This document shows, one piece after another, positions 36,010 through 44,927 of a stretch of 64,000 nucleotides of DNA. Below the pieces are notes generated by a model. The model made no database searches. It saw only the letters and a list, made by a program, of their open reading frames with translations, and was not told the origin of the DNA. Location: positions 41,427 through 105,426 of the forward strand of contig CBDUXP010000008.1 in the NCBI GenBank assembly GCA_965371225.1, given 5' to 3'. This DNA comes from CBDUXP01 sp965371225 [NCBI: uncultured bacterium] (GTDB lineage Bacteria > Abyssobacteria > SURF-5 > CBDUXP01). Each line of letters starts with the position of its first letter. Positions within the stretch are counted from its first letter, which is position 1. The translations under genes and the position numbers were made by a program.

Positions 36010-36843
36010 CTAGGCCACGAGCCCGAAGGCGAGCACGGCGGCGGCGCCGAGGCCCAGGCCGATGAGCTTGCCGGGCAGCGCCGGCTCGCGTAGCAACAGA
36101 AAGCTCAGGACCGCCGTCACCACGAAGCTCAATTGCACCAGCGGCACGAGCACGATGGCCTCGCCCGCGCGCAGGGCGAAGAGGAAGATGGTCATCGCCG
36201 CCGCGATGGTCACGCCGGTGAGGGGCGCGAGGCGCACTCCGGCCTGCCGGAGCCGGTAGCCGCCCGTCCAGTGGCACCACAAATGCGCGCCCACGTGAAC
36301 GGTGCCCGCCTGCAGCATGAGGAACGCGGAGGGCGACACCCCGGCCATGGCGCCGAGTTTGTGGCCGAACGCGAGCACTCCCGAGGTGAGGGCGGCCACG
36401 TAAATCAGCGGGTAGGGGCGGTGGGACTCGTGCGTGGCCCAGGTCATGGTCAGCAGGCCGCCGGCGGCCAAGCCGATGCCCGCGAGCTTGCCCGGCGTCA
36501 ACTGTTCGCCGAGAAACACCACGGCGAGCACGCCCGTGACGATGAAGCCGAGCCGGCGCACGGCGGAAGTGACCGACGCGGGGCCGCGGCCCATGGAGAT
36601 GAGCAGCATGATGCCAGTCGCGAACGCCACCATCCCGCACCCTACGCCGAGCCCGACGGTGGCGGGGGTGAGCTGCCAGCCCACGCCGCCGGCGCTGATC
36701 AGACCCAGTGTGCAGAACACGACCCCGCTCTGCACGCAGAGGTACGTGCCTTCGTGCAGCTCACCGTCGTGCGCCACCTTGTAGAGGAATTCACTGACGC
36801 CGTGCAACAGGCAGGCCAGCAGGGTCAGCAGGTACGGGGTCAC
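36010..36843 (-). CDS. EamA/DMT-family transporter
   Basis: This protein of about 277 residues and ten hydrophobic helices starts at the GTG at 36843 (VTPYLLTLLACLLHGVSEFLYKVA). Two EamA repeats are recognisable, with the end-of-repeat motifs VLAVVFLGEQLTPGKLAGIG and VLSFLLLREPALPGKLIGLG. Substrates of the family are metabolites or drugs. It is divergent from phzF-like and shares the promoter space. Confidence 0.85.
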   Translation of the reverse strand: MTPYLLTLLACLLHGVSEFLYKVAHDGELHEGTYLCVQSGVVFCTLGLISAGGVGWQLTPATVGLGVGCGMVAFATGIMLLISMGRGPASVTSAVRRLGFIVTGVLAVVFLGEQLTPGKLAGIGLAAGGLLTMTWATHESHRPYPLIYVAALTSGVLAFGHKLGAMAGVSPSAFLMLQAGTVHVGAHLWCHWTGGYRLRQAGVRLAPLTGVTIAAAMTIFLFALRAGEAIVLVPLVQLSFVVTAVLSFLLLREPALPGKLIGLGLGAAAVLAFGLVA

Positions 36844-36872
36844 GCAAGGCGCCGGGCCGCGGGGGTACCGCG

Positions 36873-36908
36873 TTGTAGCGGGCGGAACGCGCACGATACA
36901 CTGCGCCG
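36873..36908 (+). promoter_or_regulatory. Promoter of the PhzF-like gene, leaderless
   Basis: TTGTAG (36873-36878), 18 bases, TACACT (36897-36902), then six bases to the ATG at 36909. Transcription should begin at or next to the start codon; no ribosome site is present. Confidence 0.6.
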
Positions 36909-37817
36909 ATGCCGCGTATCAATTACCACATCGTCGACGTCTTCACGGACCGCGCGTTCGGCGGGAACGCGCTGGCGGTCATTCCGGACGCGCGCGAGGT
37001 GCCGGAAGCACTCATGCAGCCCATCGCCCGGGAGTTCAATCTCTCGGAAACTACCTTCGTGCTGCCGCCGGCGGATCCGGCCGATGACTATCACGTGCGC
37101 ATTTTCACGCCCGTGCGCGAACTGCCCATCGCCGGCCATCCGACCATCGGCACGGCCTTTGTACTGGCCGGCGCGCGGGGCGAGCTGGACGGGGACGTGC
37201 TGCTGCGCTTCGAGGAAGGCGTGGGTCCCGTTCCGGTGCACGTGTCCGTGCTGGACGGGCGCCCGGACCTTATTTGGATGGAGCAACCGCTGCCGACGTT
37301 CACCGCCCGGCCGGAAGACCCAGCGGTGTTCGCGGACCTGCTATCGCTGCCCACCGCGGCCGTGGCCGACTCCAGCCTCCCCGTGGAGGTGGGGTCGTGC
37401 GGCGCGCCGTTCCTCTACATCCCCGTGCGCGATCTGGCGGCCATTCGACAAGCCCGCCATCGCGCGGACGTGGCCGCGCGCCTGCCCCCCGACGCGCACG
37501 CGGACGGCGTGTTCCTGTTCACGCGCGAGGTGGAGGACCCGGGCTCGACGGTGCACTGCCGCATGTTCGCGCCGCAGTTCGGCATCCCGGAGGATCCGGC
37601 CACGGGCGTGGCGAGCGGCCCCATGGGCGCCTACCTGGTTCGGCACGGGGTGGTCACGGAAGCGCCCACCGCGCACATGGTCAGCGAGCAGGGCATTGAG
37701 ATGGGGCGGCCCAGCCACGTCGAGATCGAGGTGGATCACGCGGCGGGCGAAGTCACGGGTGTGCGCGTGGGCGGCCGGTGCGTCGCGGTGGGCGCGGGGA
37801 CGCTGACCCTGCCCTGA
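36909..37817 (+). CDS. PhzF family isomerase/epimerase
   Basis: This 302-residue PhzF-fold protein has two related half-domains. Hallmarks are the opening YHIVDVFTDRAFGGNALAVI, FNLSETTFVLPP (general acid Glu), FTPVRELPIAGHPTIGTAF and, in the second half, FAPQFGIPEDPATGVASGPMG. Members isomerise small cyclohexadiene or amino-acid-derived metabolites; outside phenazine clusters the substrate is usually unknown, as here. Confidence 0.92.
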   Translation: MPRINYHIVDVFTDRAFGGNALAVIPDAREVPEALMQPIAREFNLSETTFVLPPADPADDYHVRIFTPVRELPIAGHPTIGTAFVLAGARGELDGDVLLRFEEGVGPVPVHVSVLDGRPDLIWMEQPLPTFTARPEDPAVFADLLSLPTAAVADSSLPVEVGSCGAPFLYIPVRDLAAIRQARHRADVAARLPPDAHADGVFLFTREVEDPGSTVHCRMFAPQFGIPEDPATGVASGPMGAYLVRHGVVTEAPTAHMVSEQGIEMGRPSHVEIEVDHAAGEVTGVRVGGRCVAVGAGTLTLP

Positions 37818-37833
37818 CGGTGCGCGCGCGGGG

Positions 37834-38439
37834 CTACGTCGCGCCCTGGAGGGCGGCGGCGCCGGAACGGGTCAGCAGCCCGTGCAAAAAGAGATCGTAC
37901 ACGTCCGCCGCGGCTTGGTCGGCGGTGAAGCTATGGGCCTGCACGGTGTCGGGCTCGGTGGCGCGGGCGAGGGCGGCGCGCAGGGCAATGGCAGCCACCG
38001 TGGGATTCACCGGTTTGAGATGCCCCTCCGCGATCCCGCGTTCGATGAGGATCTCCAACTCGCCATTGTGGCGCATGCGGCGCACCCGCAAGTCTTCCCA
38101 GATGTCGGGGTAATCGGCCTGCAGGTCGCGCCGCACCTCGGGGCCGAAGCGGCGGTGCGCCTCGATGTTGTAGCGCGCGAGGGCATGCAGCAAATCCACC
38201 ACTTCCGGATGGTCTTCGATGAGGGCATCGCGCTTGGCGTCCCACGTGTCAAATTCGCGCCGGGCCAAGGCGTGGACCAAGTCGCTTTTGCTGGAGTACT
38301 CCTGATACAGCGTTTTCTTGCTAATGCCGATCGCGGCGGCGACCTCTTCCATGGTGACCTTCCGCGGCCCGCGCGCCAACATGAGTTCCGCCGCCGCGTT
38401 CAGGATGCGTTGGCCCGTGCTCACGGGAATCGCGTTCAT
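37834..38439 (-). CDS. TetR family regulator downstream of the MBL hydrolase
   Basis: This 201-residue protein has the N-terminal TetR helix-turn-helix (ILNAAAELMLARGPRKVTME, EVAAAIGISKKTLYQEYSSK). Its ATG overlaps the stop of the MBL hydrolase (ATGA), so it is the third gene of the operon diiron protein, MBL hydrolase, TetR, and it probably regulates that operon. Confidence 0.92.
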   Translation of the reverse strand: MNAIPVSTGQRILNAAAELMLARGPRKVTMEEVAAAIGISKKTLYQEYSSKSDLVHALARREFDTWDAKRDALIEDHPEVVDLLHALARYNIEAHRRFGPEVRRDLQADYPDIWEDLRVRRMRHNGELEILIERGIAEGHLKPVNPTVAAIALRAALARATEPDTVQAHSFTADQAAADVYDLFLHGLLTRSGAAALQGAT

Positions 38440-39437
38440 GCCCTGTCCTCCACCGCGCGCCAGTAGAGCACGCCGTCTTCGCCGGGATGCTGCACGACGC
38501 TGCCCTCGTCTTCCAAGACGTCCAGGTAGCCGAGACCTGCGTTGAACGCGGGCAGGAGCGCCCAGTCCTCGGCATGCTTGTACAGGTGGCGCGTTACCGC
38601 GAACGCCGTCTGCATGCCGCGCCGTACCAACTTGCGCGCCATCTCCCGGCGCAGGTCGAACACCTCAAAATATTCCCGGATGACCCGGTCGGTGTCCCAG
38701 ATGGGCGGCCCGTGGCCCGCACAGGTGCAGTGGACGTCCAGGTCGGCGACGCGGTGCAGCGATCGCACGTAGTGCACGAGCGCCAGGTAGCGTTCGCCGC
38801 CGTGAAATTCGACGATGGGGTTGGGACTGACCTTGTCCAGCACCTGATCGCCCGCGAACAGGAACCCCGCCTGCTCGTCCAGAAAACAGACCTGGCCCGG
38901 GGCATGGCCGGGGGTGCCGACCACCGTCAGGGTCCGGTCGCCGGCGCGGAACGTCTGCCCGTCGTGCAGCGGCCGGGGATGCGCGTACCGCCGGAAGCCG
39001 ATCCCCATGGCGGTCTGGAAACTCCCCACCTCGGGGCCGCGCATGGGCGCCACCACGTCCTCGGGCACCCCGCTGCGTTCGTACAGCGCGAGCATCTCAT
39101 GCGGCCAGCGCATCCACGGGGGGCCGGGCTGGTTGTCGGTCAGCTTCAGGTGGTCCGCTTCGTGCAGGTACAGGGGCACCTCGTGGCGCTCCATGAACGC
39201 CGCCGCGAGGCCCACGTGATCCTCGTGGCCGTGCGTGCAGAGAATCTGCGCGATATCGGTGAGCGCCAGGCCCGCGCCGCGAATCCCCGCCTCCAACCGC
39301 GGGAAGCTGTCGTTCCAGTCGATGCCCATGTCGATGAGCGTGGGCACCTCCCCGGTCACCAACCAGACGTTGGCGGGACCCATATCGAACGGCGTGAACA
39401 GCGGAATCTGAACGATGTCCGCGGGGAGGTGGGGCAT
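38436..39437 (-). CDS. Metallo-beta-lactamase fold hydrolase
   Basis: The 333 residues start at ATG 39437; the frame upstream is not coding. The zinc-binding motif is ILCTHGHEDHVGLAAAF (HxHxDH), with further ligands in VVGTPGHAPGQVCFLDE and GFLFAGDQVLD. The C-terminal part (TCAGHGPPIWDTDRVI and helical tail) follows the glyoxalase II/LACTB2-like layout. It sits five bases after a ferritin-like diiron protein gene and overlaps a TetR gene. A thioester- or lactone-hydrolysing step linked to the diiron enzyme is possible. Confidence 0.9.
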   Translation of the reverse strand: MPHLPADIVQIPLFTPFDMGPANVWLVTGEVPTLIDMGIDWNDSFPRLEAGIRGAGLALTDIAQILCTHGHEDHVGLAAAFMERHEVPLYLHEADHLKLTDNQPGPPWMRWPHEMLALYERSGVPEDVVAPMRGPEVGSFQTAMGIGFRRYAHPRPLHDGQTFRAGDRTLTVVGTPGHAPGQVCFLDEQAGFLFAGDQVLDKVSPNPIVEFHGGERYLALVHYVRSLHRVADLDVHCTCAGHGPPIWDTDRVIREYFEVFDLRREMARKLVRRGMQTAFAVTRHLYKHAEDWALLPAFNAGLGYLDVLEDEGSVVQHPGEDGVLYWRAVEDRA

Positions 39438-39442
39438 GCGCC

Positions 39443-40438
39443 TCAGACGACGGCGGGTTCCGCGTCCAACGGCACGTCGTCCGGGTCGACGCCCAGGCTG
39501 GCGTACAGCTTCTTGGTGCGGTCGGTCAGCAGGCCCAGCTTCCGCAACGCCGGAATGATCGTATCGGCGAACATGAACTTGTTGAAGCGGTTCTCCCGCC
39601 CCGGCCGGCTGGACCACGCGCTCAGTTCTTCCACTGAGACGCCGAACTCTTCATAGATCTTCAGGATGGAGAGCAGGCCCCCCTTGAGGTCGGCGCCCTT
39701 CCGCCGGGCCACCAGGGCCTCGCTCGCCCACGCCGCGAAATCCTCGAGCTCCGCCCGTTCCGCTTCGGTGGTTTCCTTCATGGCATCGGTGAGCGCGATG
39801 AGCCCGAAGCCCACGTGCCGCGACTCATCCCGGCGCACCAACTCCAGGATGTCCTGTAGCAACGGGTCCTCCGTGGTCATCTGCATGGCGCGGAACGCGG
39901 CCAGGGCGAGCCCCTCGACCACGATTTGCATCCCGATGTACTTCTTGCGCCAGTCGGGCGTCTCCAGGATGGCGTTGAGCAACTCCTGCAGGGTCGGGTC
40001 GATGGGATGGATCCGGTCCACTTTCGTGATGTACTTCCGGAAGACCTCCACGTGCCGCGCCTCATCCATGACCTGGGCGCTGGCGCACATCTTCGAATCC
40101 ATGTCCGGCACCGCGTCCACCAGGTGGCCGCACACGAGCAACGCGCCCTGCTCCCCGTGCAGGAATTGGCTCAGCCGCCAGCCCGCCATGCGTCTGCCCA
40201 CCTCATCCTTCTGCTCCTCCGTGAGGCGCTCGAAGAAGGGGGCGTTCGCCACGGGGGACATGCGCATCTGCAGGATTTGCGCCCCCTCCGGCATTTCCTG
40301 ATCCCAATTCAGATCGGTGCTGACGTTCCACTGATCGCGCTTGGCGCGCTCGTACAGATCATCCAGCGACGGCAGGTGGGTGTCATAGTCGAACTCGAAG
40401 AGCGACTGAAGCGGAGTATCAATGGTGACGCTGCTCAT
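39443..40438 (-). CDS. Ferritin-like diiron-carboxylate protein, paralogue A
   Basis: This 331-residue all-helical protein starts at ATG 40438 (GGGGGGAAGG ribosome site) behind a TATAGT -10 at 40512-40517. The six diiron ligands are E96 (HGEQGAL), E126 and H129 (MDEARH), E175 (VVEG) and E205 and H208 (DESRH), the (E, ExxH)x2 pattern of ferritin-like oxidases. It lacks the spacing and radical-tyrosine context of ribonucleotide reductase R2. It may be an oxygenase, N-oxygenase or desaturase acting on a substrate metabolised by the downstream MBL hydrolase. Three paralogues occur in this window. Confidence 0.82.
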   Translation of the reverse strand: MSSVTIDTPLQSLFEFDYDTHLPSLDDLYERAKRDQWNVSTDLNWDQEMPEGAQILQMRMSPVANAPFFERLTEEQKDEVGRRMAGWRLSQFLHGEQGALLVCGHLVDAVPDMDSKMCASAQVMDEARHVEVFRKYITKVDRIHPIDPTLQELLNAILETPDWRKKYIGMQIVVEGLALAAFRAMQMTTEDPLLQDILELVRRDESRHVGFGLIALTDAMKETTEAERAELEDFAAWASEALVARRKGADLKGGLLSILKIYEEFGVSVEELSAWSSRPGRENRFNKFMFADTIIPALRKLGLLTDRTKKLYASLGVDPDDVPLDAEPAVV

Positions 40439-40618
40439 TAAAAACCTTCCCCCCGGCGCGATCGGGCGTCGCGGGAATCGGGAAACCGGATTCGTTCTGT
40501 CAGTTTCCTCCACTATAGAGGGATCGCGAACGGGCTGCAAGGCGGCCGTCCCGGCTGGCGACGGCTGGTGGAGACCTGAACGTGTGTAGGACGAGGGCCT
40601 TACGCCCTGTCCAGGCGG

Positions 40619-41305
40619 CTAATCGAACCCCGCGCCGAACCACAGGATGTAGTAGAGCGCGGCGACCCCGTCCCGCCAGCCGATCTTCTTGCCCTCGTCG
40701 TAGCTCCGGCCGTAGTAGGCCACGGGCACCTCGTAAATCCGGCAGCCGAGCCGGGCCACCTTAGCGGTGAGTTCCGGCTCGATGCCGAAGCGGTTGGCCC
40801 GCAGGGTCAACTGCCGCAGCACGTCCGCCCGAAAGACCTTGTAGCAGACCTCCATATCGGTGAGGTTCATGTTGGTCATCATGTTCGACAGCATGGTGAG
40901 CATGCGGTTGCCCACCGAATGCCAGAAGTACAGCACCCGGTGCGGGCCGCCGCCGATGAACCGCGAGCCGAACACCACGTCCGCGTGCCCGTCCAGGATG
41001 GGGCCGAGCAGGGCGGGATAATCGTCGGGTGTGTACTCCAGATCGGCGTCCTGGATGAGCACCACATCGCCCTGCACCTGGGCGAACCCGGTGCGCAAGG
41101 CGGCGCCCTTCCCCTGGTTGTGCTCGTGGTAGAACACGCGGACGTCGGGAAACGCCAGCGCCGCCAGCACGTCGCGCGTCCCATCGGTCGAACAGTCGTC
41201 CACGATGACGATGTCCTTCTCGTAGGGCGTGGCGCGGACGAGGTCCAGGATCTTGGCGATCGTGGACGCTTCGTTGTAGACCGGGATGACGATGCTGAGG
41301 CGCAT
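40619..41305 (-). CDS. Glycosyltransferase family 2 (dolichyl-phosphate mannosyltransferase-like)
   Basis: The 228 residues start at ATG 41305, directly at the GT-A strand MRLSIVIPVYNEASTIAKIL. Nucleotide-sugar binding is shown by IVIVDDCSTDGTRDVL and a DxD at VLIQDADLEYTPDDYP. Later segments (VVFGSRFIGGGP, NLTDMEVCYKVFRADV, EPELTAKVARLGCRIYEVPV) match polyprenyl-phosphate sugar synthases. It has no C-terminal membrane helices, so it is a soluble DPM1-like enzyme that would load a lipid carrier with a sugar. Confidence 0.9.
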   Translation of the reverse strand: MRLSIVIPVYNEASTIAKILDLVRATPYEKDIVIVDDCSTDGTRDVLAALAFPDVRVFYHEHNQGKGAALRTGFAQVQGDVVLIQDADLEYTPDDYPALLGPILDGHADVVFGSRFIGGGPHRVLYFWHSVGNRMLTMLSNMMTNMNLTDMEVCYKVFRADVLRQLTLRANRFGIEPELTAKVARLGCRIYEVPVAYYGRSYDEGKKIGWRDGVAALYYILWFGAGFD

Positions 41306-41475
41306 GGGGCGGTGAGTCGCGACAGCATAGCCAACGTGCGAGAGCGAAGCCAACCCCTGGCAGTCGCGGAAGCCGCCGCTTGATACACTGGGGCGCCGGC
41401 GCGCGCGGCCGGCGGCACCGTTATGCACCCCGTCGCCATCCGTCCCCGCCTGTACCGGACTGCGGCCCGGCCCCG

Positions 41476-42036
41476 ATGAGCGACGTGTCCGTCCTGGGCC
41501 TCGTCATCAGTGGCCTGCTCGCGCTCGGCACCCTCGCCTGGGTGGGGGTGCGTCTGCCGGTGCGCCTGGTGGTCGCCACCGCCCTGCTGGTGTGCGGCGG
41601 CCTGGTCGTGCCCGCGCTCGCGCGGCACGGGCGTACGCAAGCGGAGGCGCCCGTCATCGCCAACATGGCGCTCATCGCGCGGCAGCAGGAGCGGTTTCGC
41701 ACGGACCGGGTGCTCGACCGGGACGCAGACGGCCGGGGGGAGTACGGGCGCCTACTCGACCTCGAGCGGACGCGGCCCCCGCTGATCCACGAGAATCTGG
41801 GCGCCGGCCAGGAGTACGGCTACCGGTTTTATATCGTGCTGGGGCAGACGATCGATCAGAGCGAACGGACGTACTTCGCCTTTGCCGTGCCGGCGCACTA
41901 CGGCGTCACGGGACGCCGGACGGTGTTCGTCGACGAGACGGGCGTCGTCCGCATCGGGGAGGCGGGCCCGACCCCGACCATCACGCGGGCGGCCGGCCAA
42001 CACCTCTCGCCCGTGGAATCGGGCATCCCCTTCTAG
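41476..42036 (+). CDS. Unrecognised membrane-anchored protein
   Basis: I do not recognise this protein of 186 residues (ATG 41476). Two adjacent hydrophobic stretches (VLGLVISGLLALGTLAWVGV and VVATALLVCGGLVVPALA) are followed by a polar domain with ANMALIARQQERFRTDRVLD, YGYRFYIVLGQ and VFVDETGVVRIGEAG. The layout (N-terminal helix, short helical run, small beta domain ending in an updated-value strand) recalls pseudopilin-like proteins, but there is no prepilin peptidase site. A TACACT hexamer at 41384-41389 may be its -10. It precedes a diiron protein gene on the same strand. Confidence 0.6.
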   Translation: MSDVSVLGLVISGLLALGTLAWVGVRLPVRLVVATALLVCGGLVVPALARHGRTQAEAPVIANMALIARQQERFRTDRVLDRDADGRGEYGRLLDLERTRPPLIHENLGAGQEYGYRFYIVLGQTIDQSERTYFAFAVPAHYGVTGRRTVFVDETGVVRIGEAGPTPTITRAAGQHLSPVESGIPF

Positions 42037-42157
42037 GTCGGCGAGCGGGCCGGTGCGGCGCCCGCACCCCGGATCCGCCCCCCGCAGCGCGGCCGGCGGG
42101 GCGGAGTGGCGGGGAGGCGGCGGAGGCCGGTACAATTCCGCGGACCCCATCACGCAC

Positions 42158-42943
42158 ATGCTGCAAGAGACGTACGCCCCGGGCGGGGACGAGATTTCGC
42201 AGCTCTACGAGCAGGCCAAGGCCGAGCAGTGGAACCCGGACACGGATATCGACTGGCGGCGGGACCACGTCTATGAAGAGTTTCTGGAGCCGGCCATGGG
42301 GCAGTTTTTCAATCGGCTGTTTGTCTCGCAGATGTTCTACGGGGAACAGGCCGCCTTGGACGTGGCGTGTGCGCTGGCGCCCGAAGCGCCCGATCTCCCG
42401 TCGAAGCTGTTCCTTGGTCTGCAGGTGGCGGACGAGGCGCGGCACGTGGAAGTGTTCGGGCACTACTGCGCCGACCTGGGCGGCCTCTGGCCCCTCAGCG
42501 ATCCGCTCCGGGAAATGTTCGCGAGCATCACCGGGGCAGAGACCATCGACGAGCGCGTCGTCGGCATGCACCTGTTCGTGGAGGGGATCGGCCTCGATGC
42601 GTTTCGCACCAAGCTGAAGCAGACGGCCGATCCGATCCTGAAGGACATCCTGCGCTTCGTCGCGCGGGACGAGGCGCGCCACGCACGGTTCGGCCTGCTC
42701 TTCCTGCGCCAGCACCCGCCGGCCGCCGACGCCGCGCGGCGCACCTTCCTGGAGGAGCGGGTAGCCCATTGGTGGCGGCTCTGGGAACAGGCCATGCGCT
42801 ACCGGGATGATGAGCTGTGGCCCAGCGTGCCGAAGCTCGCCCGCCGCCTGTTCAATCGCCAAACGGTGGGCAACCTGGAAGGGGCGCGCGTGGACCTGGA
42901 AGTGCGCCTCCGGGACCTGGGCTTGCAGCTCCGCACCGACTGA
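42158..42943 (+). CDS. Ferritin-like diiron-carboxylate protein, short paralogue B
   Basis: This 261-residue protein starts at ATG 42158; TACAAT at 42131-42136 is a likely -10, and no ribosome site is evident. Diiron ligands are E63 (YGEQAAL), E93 and H96 (ADEARH), E142 (VEGIG) and E172 and H175 (RDEARH). It lacks the extra N-terminal domain of the other copies but keeps the QLYEQAKAEQWNPDTDIDW entry motif shared with them. It belongs to the same family as the proteins at 39443, 43050 and 60121. Confidence 0.8.
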   Translation: MLQETYAPGGDEISQLYEQAKAEQWNPDTDIDWRRDHVYEEFLEPAMGQFFNRLFVSQMFYGEQAALDVACALAPEAPDLPSKLFLGLQVADEARHVEVFGHYCADLGGLWPLSDPLREMFASITGAETIDERVVGMHLFVEGIGLDAFRTKLKQTADPILKDILRFVARDEARHARFGLLFLRQHPPAADAARRTFLEERVAHWWRLWEQAMRYRDDELWPSVPKLARRLFNRQTVGNLEGARVDLEVRLRDLGLQLRTD

Positions 42944-43049
42944 CGATCCCCGAAAAAGCGCTGCCGCCGCGTGGGGGGATGCGCGGCGGCAGGGTGCGAG
43001 CGTGGTGCCGGCAGCGGGGGGACGCCGCCGGACACCGGTGCGGAAAGCG

Positions 43050-44078
43050 TTACGCCATGGTCACGTCTTCGCTGATGGGCTGCACGTCGTCGCCGCGATC
43101 GATGACGCCCAACCCCTCGTACTCGCGGCGAATCTTGTCCGTGAATAGATTCAGGTGATCGAGGGCGGGGATGATGTTGTCCGTGAAGAGGAACTTGTTG
43201 AAATTGATGTCCTCCTCACTGCCCATCCAGATGTCCATGATCTCGGCCGGATCGATGCCGATCTCTTCGTACACCGAGTTGACCGACAAGAAGCCATCCA
43301 CCCACTCGCCCTGCGCGTTCTTCTTCGTCACCATGGCGCTGCAGGCCATGTAGGCGAACTCTTCAAGTTCGCGCCGTTCGGCCTCCGTCAGCTCGGCGAC
43401 GGAGTCCCGGAGCGCCAGGTAGCCGAAGCCCACGTGGCGGGACTCGTCTTTCATGACGTAGGTGAGGACCTCGCGCAGCAGCGGGTCGTTCGTGGTGTTC
43501 TTCATCATCTTGAACGCCGCGAGCGCGAGGCCTTCGATGACCACCTGCATGCCGATGAACTTCTTCTGCCACATATTGGACTGCAGCGTCGCCTGGAGCA
43601 GGTCCGTGAGCGTCTGGTCGATCGGGTAGATGCGATCCACCATCTGGATGTACTTGCGGAACGCCTCCACGTGGCGCGCTTCGTCCATGACCTGCACGGA
43701 CGCACACATCTTGGAATCCATATCCGGCACTTCATTCACCAGGCTGGCCGCCACCAGCAGGGCCCCTTGCTCCCCATGCAGGAATTGGCTCAGGCGCCAC
43801 GAGGCCGTCTTGTAGCTCAATTCCTCCTTCTGCGTATCGCTCAGGCGATCCCACAGGGAGGTGCCGTAGATGGGCGTCAGGCGAATGTCCAAGATGTCCT
43901 TGGTCTTGTCGATCTCGCGATCCCAATTCAAGTCCGCGCTGACGTTCCACTGGTCGCGCTTCGCCTTCTCGTACAGAGACGCCAGGCTCGGGGTCTGGCA
44001 GTCGTAATCCCACTCGAACAGCGCGTCCACCTGGGTGGGGACCAAGGTTTTCGTTTCGCCCACAGTCGCAGTCACCAT
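43050..44078 (-). CDS. Ferritin-like diiron-carboxylate protein, paralogue C
   Basis: This 342-residue protein (ATG 44078, GGAGG ribosome site) is closely related to paralogue A throughout: LYEKAKRDQWNVSADLNWDR, SWRLSQFLHGEQGALLVAA and DMDSKMCASVQVMDEARHVE. Ligands are E103, E133, H136, E182, E212 and H215. It lies 67 bases after a TetR gene on the same strand, so a regulator-enzyme pair is likely. No redox partner gene is visible nearby. Confidence 0.82.
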   Translation of the reverse strand: MVTATVGETKTLVPTQVDALFEWDYDCQTPSLASLYEKAKRDQWNVSADLNWDREIDKTKDILDIRLTPIYGTSLWDRLSDTQKEELSYKTASWRLSQFLHGEQGALLVAASLVNEVPDMDSKMCASVQVMDEARHVEAFRKYIQMVDRIYPIDQTLTDLLQATLQSNMWQKKFIGMQVVIEGLALAAFKMMKNTTNDPLLREVLTYVMKDESRHVGFGYLALRDSVAELTEAERRELEEFAYMACSAMVTKKNAQGEWVDGFLSVNSVYEEIGIDPAEIMDIWMGSEEDINFNKFLFTDNIIPALDHLNLFTDKIRREYEGLGVIDRGDDVQPISEDVTMA

Positions 44079-44145
44079 ACCGTGTGTCCTCCAGCCTTCC
44101 TCATCGCCGGGCGAGCCCGGGTCCAGCCTCCTCAGTCGGCCCGGC

Positions 44146-44787
44146 TTAAGATGCCGGGCCCCGCGCAGTCTGTTCTAACGCATGCCATTCAAACGTCGCG
44201 ATTTCATCCACCACGTGTTCCAGGTCGACGTCCGGGTGGTCCATCCACCACGACACCACTTGCGACGCCATGCCCACGATCGCCGCGGCCAACAAACCCG
44301 TATCGCAGGGGCGCACATCGCCCGCGCGGATCGCCTCGCGTAATTCCGCCTGGTAATCCGCCGCGAATACCTCGTACGCCTGTTGGATAAACGCGTGAAA
44401 CCCATGGCCCTCACCGAAGAACACCCGCAGGCGCGGCCGATTCCCCTGCGCGTATTCCAGCACCGTCCGCCAGCCGGTCCGCATCCGCTCGCGGGTAGGC
44501 ATGTGCTCATCCCGGGCCGCCTCCAGCGCCTCCGCCAACCCCGCGATCGTGTCGGCGATTAACGCCTCGAAGATCTCATCCTTGGTGCGGAAATAGTTGT
44601 AGAACGTGCCGGTGCCCACGTCCGCCCGCGCGGCAATCTCGTGCACCTTCGCGTCGTGGAAACCCCGGGCCGCCATGACTTCCGCCGCGGCGTTCAAGAG
44701 CTGCGCCCGCGTGTGGGCCTTGCGCCGCTCCGTGCGCGACGGCGGCTCAACGGTCAACGTCGAGGTGGAGAGTGATTCAGCGTTCAT
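44146..44787 (-). CDS. TetR family regulator upstream of diiron paralogue C
   Basis: This 213-residue protein has the TetR helix-turn-helix AQLLNAAAEVMAARGFHDAK, VHEIAARADVGTGTFYNYF, followed by RTKDEIFEALIADTIAGL. A perfect palindrome lies three bases before its ATG, overlapping the expected transcription start, which suggests autoregulation. The diiron protein gene follows on the same strand. Confidence 0.93.
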   Translation of the reverse strand: MNAESLSTSTLTVEPPSRTERRKAHTRAQLLNAAAEVMAARGFHDAKVHEIAARADVGTGTFYNYFRTKDEIFEALIADTIAGLAEALEAARDEHMPTRERMRTGWRTVLEYAQGNRPRLRVFFGEGHGFHAFIQQAYEVFAADYQAELREAIRAGDVRPCDTGLLAAAIVGMASQVVSWWMDHPDVDLEHVVDEIATFEWHALEQTARGPAS

Positions 44788-44790
44788 ACA

Positions 44791-44817
44791 TGAACCGCGG
44801 TTCAGATGCCAAGTTTA
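44791..44817 (-). promoter_or_regulatory. TetR promoter with a perfect palindromic operator
   Basis: TGAACCGCGGTTCA (44791-44804) is a perfect 14-base palindrome directly in front of the TetR ATG. TAAACT on the minus strand (44812-44817) is the likely -10, so the operator covers the transcription start. Confidence 0.6.
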
Positions 44818-44927
44818 CCAGCCCCTCGCTTAGGGGTCAAGCCCGCCTCATGTGCCGGGGACCCAAGTGGTAACTTCTTACCAAGACAGGGGTTATGTGA
44901 GCTGGAAACTGCTGGCGAGGGGCTGGC

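Noticed and set aside
39443-44078. Diiron proteins as ribonucleotide reductase beta subunits
   Set aside because: No alpha subunit is nearby and the ligand context (HGEQGA, DEARH) differs from R2.
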